Positions 57,666 through 64,000 of a DNA stretch of 64,000 nt are shown here, piece by piece; positions within the stretch are counted from its first letter, which is position 1; each line of letters begins with the position of its first letter. Under the pieces are notes generated by a model. The model did no database searches. It saw only the letters and a program-made list of their open reading frames with translations, and was not told the origin of the DNA. The stretch is from Diphasiastrum complanatum (lineage: Eukaryota > Streptophyta > Lycopodiopsida > Lycopodiales > Lycopodiaceae). Location: contig CM055106.1 of NCBI GenBank assembly GCA_029204225.1, positions 33,576,361 to 33,640,360 on the forward strand, written 5' to 3'. Made by a program: the position numbers and the translations under genes.

Positions 57666-58185
57666 GGGTTGGGTGTGAAGCTTTGGGAAGGTGCTCGGAC
57701 TTCCAAAGCCTCTTTGACCTAGGCATTCTCTCTCTCCCTTTCTCTACTCTCTCCTCTCCCTCTCCTAAAGTGCGCAAAGTTACCCTTGAGGAAGTCTGAC
57801 AGGTTCTATCAGAGATTTTTGCGCAATGAATGCAAAGAATTCTTAGTGATGAATTACAAAGGGGACTAGCGTCAACAAGGTAACTTGAAGGCAATTCAGC
57901 ACAAGGTCCACAGACAAGCGCAATCACGCAACCTTCAGATGGGAAGTACAATGACAAGGAAAAGACTAAGGTCGATGATTGCCTTTCAATGAGCAAGATT
58001 TAGCCAAAGTCTGCTTGTTCCACAATGGAACAGACCCCCAAACCAATGCCAAATCGGGGTATATCCATTCTTCAAAGGCCAAATTCAGGGAATTCAAGCC
58101 CAAATAGGCCTACAGTCCAGCAAGAGCCAACACTTAAGGTATCAAGGCCTTGTCCTCAAGCGATATTTTTGACTGCTAAAGAAAG
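57666..58185. other. unassigned sequence with a pyrimidine-rich run
   Basis: CT-rich at 57728-57770. No protein recognised. Possibly part of the minus-strand copia whose gag begins at 58997. Confidence 0.35.
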
Positions 58186-58189
58186 TCTT

Positions 58190-59069
58190 CAAGTGCATGT
58201 TTATCTTGAGTATTTGGATATTTCTTTCCACAATAGTAGCACTCACCTTTAAACTTCTTGGGCTTTAACTTTTTCTTATCATCTAAAAAAGCTCCACTCT
58301 TGTTTTTTGCAATAATGACAAAAACAACATCTGTACCATTGCATGTATTCAACTGCAGGTCCTCCTCCATCAATAAAGCACTAAATTCCTCAAGCTCAAC
58401 ACTGGAATTCGTACTTGTGTGTTTAGTGCAGTCACCAAACCATCAAATTTTTGAGGAAGCACACGAATGCATCTACGAGCCAGGTCTTCATAGACTTGGC
58501 TATACCCACAACAGCCATTTGATCTTGCAAGTTTTTGATCCTGGTGAGGAAAATGTCTGCACATTCTCCATCAGCAAATCGTTCCATGGCCAATTGATTA
58601 TTTAGATTTTGTATTCTGGTTTGATTTCATGTCTCAAACTGAGTCTAAAAAACAGTCCAAGCTTCACTAGCCTTGGAAGTATGTTGAATCAATGTTAACA
58701 CATAGTCTGAAACAATTGTTACAATTGCACATAACACATATGCATTTTGTTTCTTCCATGCCCGAAGCACTGCTGGATTGTTGGATTGGGTGATGTCAGA
58801 ATTGATGCATCTTTAGTATCTAGGGTCGGTTGTGGGTCAGCCTCCAATCCTAGAACATTCTCCAATAGTTTGTAGGAATCCAAAATCGCACATATTTTAA
58901 ACTTCGACAAGGTATAGTTATTTCCATCCAACTTTTCTTCTGAAAATGCTGGTGGACGTATGCACATACTTGATTGAACAACAATACCTAACGCCATTAA
59001 ACTACTTAGATCTGCACAGAACTTTCAAAACACAAACAATCTTACTCTAGCACCTCAACTCTAGTACCA
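58190..59069 (-). pseudogene. copia-6 gag on the minus strand, broken
   Basis: ATG at 58997 starts MALGIVVQSSMC, then KLDGNNYTLSKFKICAIL, a typical copia gag start. QKFDGLVTALNTQVR and the zinc-knuckle beginning GECYYCGKK (about 58250) follow in other frames. TGGTACTAGAGT on the minus strand at 59058-59069 may be a decayed PBS. No pol follows. Confidence 0.65.
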
Positions 59070-59300
59070 TATTATAATTGATGATTGAATTCAGCATAGA
59101 CAAGAGACAATGAACGTGACTATGAAAATTTGATAATAAAGTCGATACAAATGATGTTGCTATCCAATCCATGCACTCTAGAGAAGGGCTTCAATGGCGA
59201 TCTAGAATAAACTTTGGATGACACAATAAAGAGAATGTTCCAACTGTTGTTGAATGCTTCTCAACGTGGTAGTTATATAGTAGCGACCACCATCAGAGAG
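59070..59300 (-). repeat. possible LTR of copia-6
   Basis: It lies beyond the weak PBS on the minus strand. Its far end is not defined, and no partner LTR was found. Confidence 0.25.
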
Positions 59301-59404
59301 AGTGAACAGCCAAAGGAAAAAAGGGATGCAAAACACCAAAAGTGTGTTTTCGCATAGGGAGTCGGAATGCCAAATCATGAAGAGGCCGTATCATCGGGGC
59401 TATT

Positions 59405-59459
59405 GGGGGGCTTTGCCCCCAACCCCCCTGCTGGGGGGCTACTGCCCTTCGAACCCCCC
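59405..59459. repeat. two GC-rich hairpins of G6/C6 runs
   Basis: GGGGGGC-ttt-GCCCCC (59405-59420) and CCCCCC-tgct-GGGGGG (59423-59438) can each fold into a stem-loop. Another C6 run follows at 59454-59459. This is very unlike the surrounding AT-rich DNA. Confidence 0.8.
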
Positions 59460-59564
59460 GACACTTAAATCTCCAAAATGCTATAAAATGGCCATTATTC
59501 ATGCATTTTCCTCCTACTTTTTTGTGATATTGTTTGTGATTTTCATTGTGATAGTATTTGTGAT

Positions 59565-59565
59565 T

Positions 59566-59625
<60 letters not shown>

Positions 59626-59684
59626 GCACACACGCACGTAGGTAGGCACACATGCTTGCGCGTATGCGCACACAGACACACACA

Positions 59685-59760
<76 letters not shown>
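59565..59760. repeat. (CT)n-(CA)n compound microsatellite
   Basis: TCTCTC... at 59569-59590, then CACACA... to about 59622, an interrupted CACGCA/CACAGA segment and a pure CA run to 59760. CT- and CACA-rich sequence continues to about 59870. Long frames here are repeat artefacts. Confidence 0.95.
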
Positions 59761-59761
<1 letters not shown>

Positions 59762-59929
59762 CACACTTTTTTATTATCTTTTATATTCTTTCAATCTCTC
59801 TTTCTCTCTCACACACTCTTTTATTTCCCTTTTTCTCTCTTACACACACTCTTTCATCTCTCTCTTTCTCCTGTTTGAATTATGTAGTCTGATTTTGTGT
59901 CTGTCTGATATGCTAGGGTGCACCTATTC

Positions 59930-60160
59930 TTTGATAGAAGTGCGCTACACACTGTATTTAATCTTAGGACCTAGATACGCGACTATCAATCACAGGCAGT
60001 AGAACAATCGATCACACTATAATAGATGCAACACATGAATCAACGATGGAAGAACATAAAACACTTTTGTATTTTGTTTTGCTTATCAAAGTGAGTCTGC
60101 AGTTTCTTGCTCGTTGGCGGCTTGACGCTCCTCTTACAAAATATGTATTCTGCTACTTGA
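59930..60160. repeat. dispersed repeat, copy B (related to 29680-29990)
   Basis: GTGCGCTACACAC, CTAGATACGC, AATCACA, GATGCAACACA, TTTTGTATTTTG, AAAGTGAGTCTGC and TTGACGCTCCTCTTAC parallel the copy near 29.7-29.95 kb in the same order and strand. Confidence 0.5.
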
Positions 60161-60329
60161 TGGCCTCATCTAACCATTGCATAAAAACATATTTTCGTAC
60201 TCAACTCTCCTTTCAAGATCAGATCTCGAATGTGAGGGTACAAGGTATATGTTTGGTTTTTTAATAAAAAATTGGATCCTGGGCTTAGTATATCGCACCT
60301 AAGGATTTATTCTCATGAAAGAAAGGTTT

Positions 60330-61315
60330 CCGTGCTATTCGCCAATTGTTTCTAGCATCATCTTGAGCCACATTATCTCATTTTCCACCTTCAAAATTGC
60401 TATATATTCAGCTTCGCATGAAGACTGTACCATGAGTCTGCTTCTCATAGGTCCAACTTATCACTATTCCACATGCTATCGAACATCCACCTGTTACGGA
60501 CTTGCTGTCATCCTTGCAACTAGCCCAACTTGCATCGATGTAGTGTTGAGGAATAAATTCCTTCTCTTTTTTGTAGATTAGCCCCAAATTGTAGATGCCT
60601 TTCAGATATTGTAGTATTTGTTTTGCCATTAGCCAATGTTGCATACCAAGATTGAAAAAGAACTGAATTAGTGAGTAGACAACGACTACTAAGTCAGCTC
60701 TTGTACAAACTGTAAGATACATCAGATTACTGATCAGATTCTGATATGGTATGTTCTCCATCTTCTGTCTCTCTTCATTTGTATTTTCTACTTTGATAAT
60801 CTTCAATACTTTTTTTTCCATATTTTGATTGGTTCAGATGCATGACTCCTCTTGTTCGGTCTCTTTTGATTTGTAATCCCAGACATTTAGTCACTTCTCC
60901 TAGATTTGTAATCTCATAGTTTGTAGATATCCGATTCTTCGTTTCATTAATCAACATCAGACAATTTCCTATCATTGGAGAGTCATCCACAAATATTGTT
61001 AGAATCACAAACTACTTTTTTTATTATAGACATTATAGTCTGGTTGTGTAGAAGTGAATCCTAGAGACTTCAGAAGATAGTCGAGCTTCTTGTACCAAGC
61101 TCGTGATGCCTGCTTGAGACCATAGATACATCGATGTAGCCGACAGAAATAGTCTCAATTGTTCGGGTCTTCGTATCCTTCAGGTTGCTTCATGAAGATT
61201 TATTCATCTAGATCTCCATGGAAAAATGTTGTCTTCACATCAATCTGGTGCACTTCCAGATCATATTTTGTTGCATAGGTGAGGAGCAGTCGAATGCTCG
61301 AAATCTTGACCATTG
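60330..61315 (-). pseudogene. copia RT-RNase H fragment of the copia-3 family
   Basis: Minus-strand reading: YDLEVHQIDVKTTF, then a stop, CIYGLKQASRAWYKKLDYLL, the box FVDDSPMIGNCLMLI (61008 downward), then NLISNLMYLTVCTRADL, HYIDASWASCKDDSKS and SSCEAEYIAI. The FVDDS.MIGN.LMLI and ASW.SCKDD.KS signatures match copia-3 closely. Several breaks, no LTR. Confidence 0.85.
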
Positions 61316-61319
61316 GTAT

Positions 61320-62055
61320 CAATTGGCAGAATGTATTGAGGTGACATGGAAATCATCAATTTTTAGCTCATTTTTGGCTTTGCACGACCTCTACGGTTCA
61401 TTTCGTACTTATAAGGATATAAAAGCTTCAAATAATGTTGAAGAATATGCATGCAAAATTTCTAAGCATTCCAACAATTGTATTTATCAAAAAGTGGAAA
61501 AAACCTTCAAAAAACAAAATTTTTAAAACCATTTTTTGAGTTTTTCAATATGTTCTGACACATAACACCCTCATGCAACCAATTATGAATCATTAGCAAA
61601 TCAAAACGACTTGCATCAACCTTCAATTCTAATTTTGCTAGACAATAGCTCTTACTATCCATTTACAGTAAAAAAGTACTTAAAAACAAGCTATTTCTGA
61701 CCAAAACATAGCCTAGAATGGTAAATCTTTCATAATCTTGGCATGCAACCATTAATTCAACAATTAATGACTCTGCAACAAAAAGAACACTTGCTAGAAA
61801 TTTAGAACTATAGCATTTTATGAGAGATTCAAGTGAAATTGACAAAAATAGTCATAAGCTGGCTAACATCGGCAATCACCCATATTGCTATGGAGAAAGC
61901 CAATATCAGATGGATTATAGCAACATGCAAGTGGAAGTACTAAGAGAACACCCACTTGGACGCTTGTTCACCACCAAGAAGAGGAAACAAATTTATGTCC
62001 ACCAAAAAAGTTGACGAAAAAGCTTTACAACTCCAATCCCTTCGATCTTCGTAAG
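61320..62055. other. unassigned sequence
   Basis: No recognisable protein. The right part may be the leader of the minus-strand LTR that follows. Confidence 0.35.
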
Positions 62056-62059
62056 TCTT

Positions 62060-62071
62060 GCTCTGATACCA
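62060..62071 (-). other. copia primer-binding site (minus strand)
   Basis: GCTCTGATACCA on the plus strand is TGGTATCAGAGC on the minus strand, exact. It implies an LTR ending at 62072/62073 and extending to the right. Confidence 0.8.
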
Positions 62072-62072
62072 T

Positions 62073-62600
62073 TGTAAGGACTGCCAAGATCTTACTTACA
62101 AGACACACACAGAGGAATAAGAATGGAGCCAAACCACCCAGCCATGTACAAGCTATTGATCAATCTCCAATAGCATCACCTCCATGCCAGAGGATAGGAT
62201 GCAACTTTAGAGAGTAGGGCGAGTTTCTCCTAGAGGACATGGCCCTAGATTTACCTGTGCATGTGCCCATGCAAGCATATAGTATTCCCATACATGCAAG
62301 TCATTACCATTGAAACTCTACACCATGCCAATAGTCGTCCTAACCATTCAATAGCTTCACATGTTATAATATGTGTGACTGGGTTCTCGTACCATCGATG
62401 GTGCATCTTAGTTCGAACTATGCAGTAATTGCATGACTTCACAACTATTACCTATACAATTTACTCTAACGATACAGTTGTAATCTTCACGACCGCCACA
62501 ACTAATGTATTTATATATACAATAACGGAAACAGAAGAGGACCATGAAAATATCCACCATTGGTGAATCAGAGTCAATAATCAATTAGCAAAAGCATGAA
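62073..62600 (-). repeat. copia LTR (minus), far end not defined
   Basis: It begins TGTAAGGACTGCC next to the PBS. TATATATA (about 62511-62518) would sit in the promoter part on the minus strand. No second copy was found, so the right end is approximate. Confidence 0.45.
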
Positions 62601-62639
62601 TCAGAGTTCCTCTGTGGACTCCATTGTATCAGACTATCT

Positions 62640-63060
62640 GATTTCACATAATCAGAGATCATTAGAGAGAGTGAAAGTAGCTCAAGAAGTAGAGATACTA
62701 TTCAATTTATAATCAATGTAGTAGGATCACCCATAGTGCATTATTACTGTGAACCATTCTCGGGCACATGAACGTGATTTGATCGTTGTTATTACAACAA
62801 CCAATACACAGATTCTCTATTTTCTTTATGTGTGTTTGCACTGATGAATGTTTTCTAATAATTTCTTTCTCTATCACTAATACTCAACTCGAAGGAAACA
62901 TGGCTTTCATATATGCCTAACTATATCGCTCTCATGATTGTCTCAAACGCCTACAAATATATTTTTTGATCTAAGAAATACTCTAGATCAACAATTTGGT
63001 AGGTCCTATTATAATTTGAAGTTGTGTTTTCTCTTGTTTGGATCTCATATTCAACAAGAG
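62640..63060 (+). repeat. copia LTR 3' part before a PBS array
   Basis: The sequence up to CAACAAGAG at 63052-63060 precedes three plus-strand PBS copies, so it should be LTR. The left end is unknown. Confidence 0.35.
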
Positions 63061-63169
63061 TGGTATCAAAGCTGATAGATAATTATTTCTTAAATACTTG
63101 TACCACCTCCAACAAGTGGTATCAGAGCTATCAAGCACACCATCAAAACCCAACAAGTGGTATCAGAGC
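63061..63169 (+). other. three successive copia primer-binding sites
   Basis: TGGTATCAAAGC (63061-63072), TGGTATCAGAGC (63117-63128) and TGGTATCAGAGC (63158-63169), each preceded by CAACAAG. Spacing is 56 and 41 bp. One PBS is normal. Confidence 0.85.
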
Positions 63170-63299
63170 CTGGTCCAAACTATTATAGTATTCAGGACTA
63201 AGTTACCATTTCTTATAATGTTCATCTTGGAAGGTACATCTTCTGATATCCGATTGATCAATAAGTTCAACAAATGATTTCTACATGCGAGAATTCAAA

Positions 63300-64000
63300 A
63301 TAAAGATGATACTGATTCAGTGACAGTGAAATACAGCTCAAGTTGTCACACATAATGGTGATAGCATTAAACTGAGTGTGATGTAAGTCGTGAAGTAATA
63401 ACCTGATCCATACAGCTTCTTTTGAATGCTGCGATATACTCTACCTCTGTCGAAGAAAGCGCAACTCATTTTTGCTTCCTTGAGTTTCACGAAATCGGTC
63501 CCCCTGCCAAATAGAAACAGATTCCGGAGGTAGATTTTCTGGTAGAGACTGTTCCTCCTCAATCCGAGTTGGAGTAGCCTCATTGGACGAGTGGGTCAAT
63601 AGCATTTCAATCGTAACATAAGATGTGATCTAAACTTCCCTGAATATATCTCATCACTCTCTTTAATGCTTTCCAATGAGATATTTTAGGATTAGACATG
63701 AATTGATTTAACGTGCTGACAGTGTATGCTAAATCTGGTCTAGTACACAAAATTGCATACATTAGAGATCTGATTAGTGAATGATAAGGGTACTTCGCTA
63801 AGTCGAGTACTTCAGTATCGGTCTCAGCACAAGAAGGTTTAGTCAATACTGTACTCGGATCCATTTGGAGTATCAATTGGTTTGTTATCAGACATATGAA
63901 ACTTTTCTAAAATGCTTTTTAGATATGCCTGTTGGCTGAAGACATGTTTAGTTATTTTGAGACTTGTGCAGTATTTTGAGACTTGATTGAGTGATATGAG
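63300..64000 (-). pseudogene. copia RT end and RNase H fragment, runs off the window
   Basis: Minus-strand reading: KYPYHSLIRSLMYAILCTRP, AYTVSTLNQFMSNPKISHWK and VMRYIQGSL (63876-63607). Then RNase H in broken frames (GGPISWNSRKQK, LSSTEVEYIAAF, EAVWIRLLLHDL) follows down to about 63300. The part beyond 63880 continues toward RT. No LTR seen. Confidence 0.85.

Noticed and set aside
59293-60002. Long open frames rich in Cys-Val or Thr-His
   Set aside because: They come from the CT/CA compound microsatellite.
63052-63169. Regularly spaced repeats that might suggest a CRISPR array
   Set aside because: The repeated unit is a retrotransposon PBS in a plant-type genome; spacing is uneven and there are only three.

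Overview
This window looks like repeat-rich nuclear DNA of a land plant. The evidence is one intron-containing gene for a plastid-type (bacterial-like) sigma factor with GT-AG introns, surrounded by decayed Ty1/copia and Ty3/gypsy LTR retrotransposons whose primer-binding sites have the usual plant forms (TGGTATCAGAGC, and a TGGCGCC type). I cannot name the species. Low gene density and many old nested elements suggest a large genome such as a fern, lycophyte or gymnosperm.

Layout. 1-1.7 kb: unassigned, with a degenerate TAAGTG-type tract. 1.7-10.8 kb: a gypsy element (+) with one recognisable LTR, PBS, gag with four zinc knuckles, protease, RT, RNase H and integrase; a 683-bp solo copia LTR with a 5-bp target-site duplication (TSD) splits the integrase. 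11.2-14.7 kb: an internally deleted copia (copia-2, +). 15.4-20.9 kb: a complete but decayed copia (copia-3, +). 21.0-27.0 kb: a complete younger copia (copia-4, -) with two 691-bp LTRs and a perfect AGGAG TSD. 27.1-27.9 kb: LTR and leader of a relative. 28.0-28.3 kb: a (CACACG)n/(CA)n microsatellite.

28.3-35.4 kb: mostly unassigned, but it holds a broken histone H3-like gene (31.0-31.34 kb) with centromeric-H3-like features, behind a TATA box and an array of ~92-bp repeats. 35.45-41.2 kb: the sigma-factor gene, seven coding exons, 617 codons, complete regions 2 to 4. 41.2-49.5 kb: AT-rich, with minisatellites and copia scraps. 49.5-64 kb: a mosaic of gypsy and copia fragments around one nearly complete copia (copia-5, 52.2-57.7 kb), ending with three copies of a copia PBS and another copia fragment.

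Only the sigma-factor gene looks functional. Its protein would recruit the plastid-encoded RNA polymerase to chloroplast promoters. All transposon proteins contain stops or frameshifts. Repeated Cys-to-Tyr changes in the zinc knuckles fit G-to-A/C-to-T decay of silenced, methylated DNA. All calls were made by eye; no alignment or database search was run.
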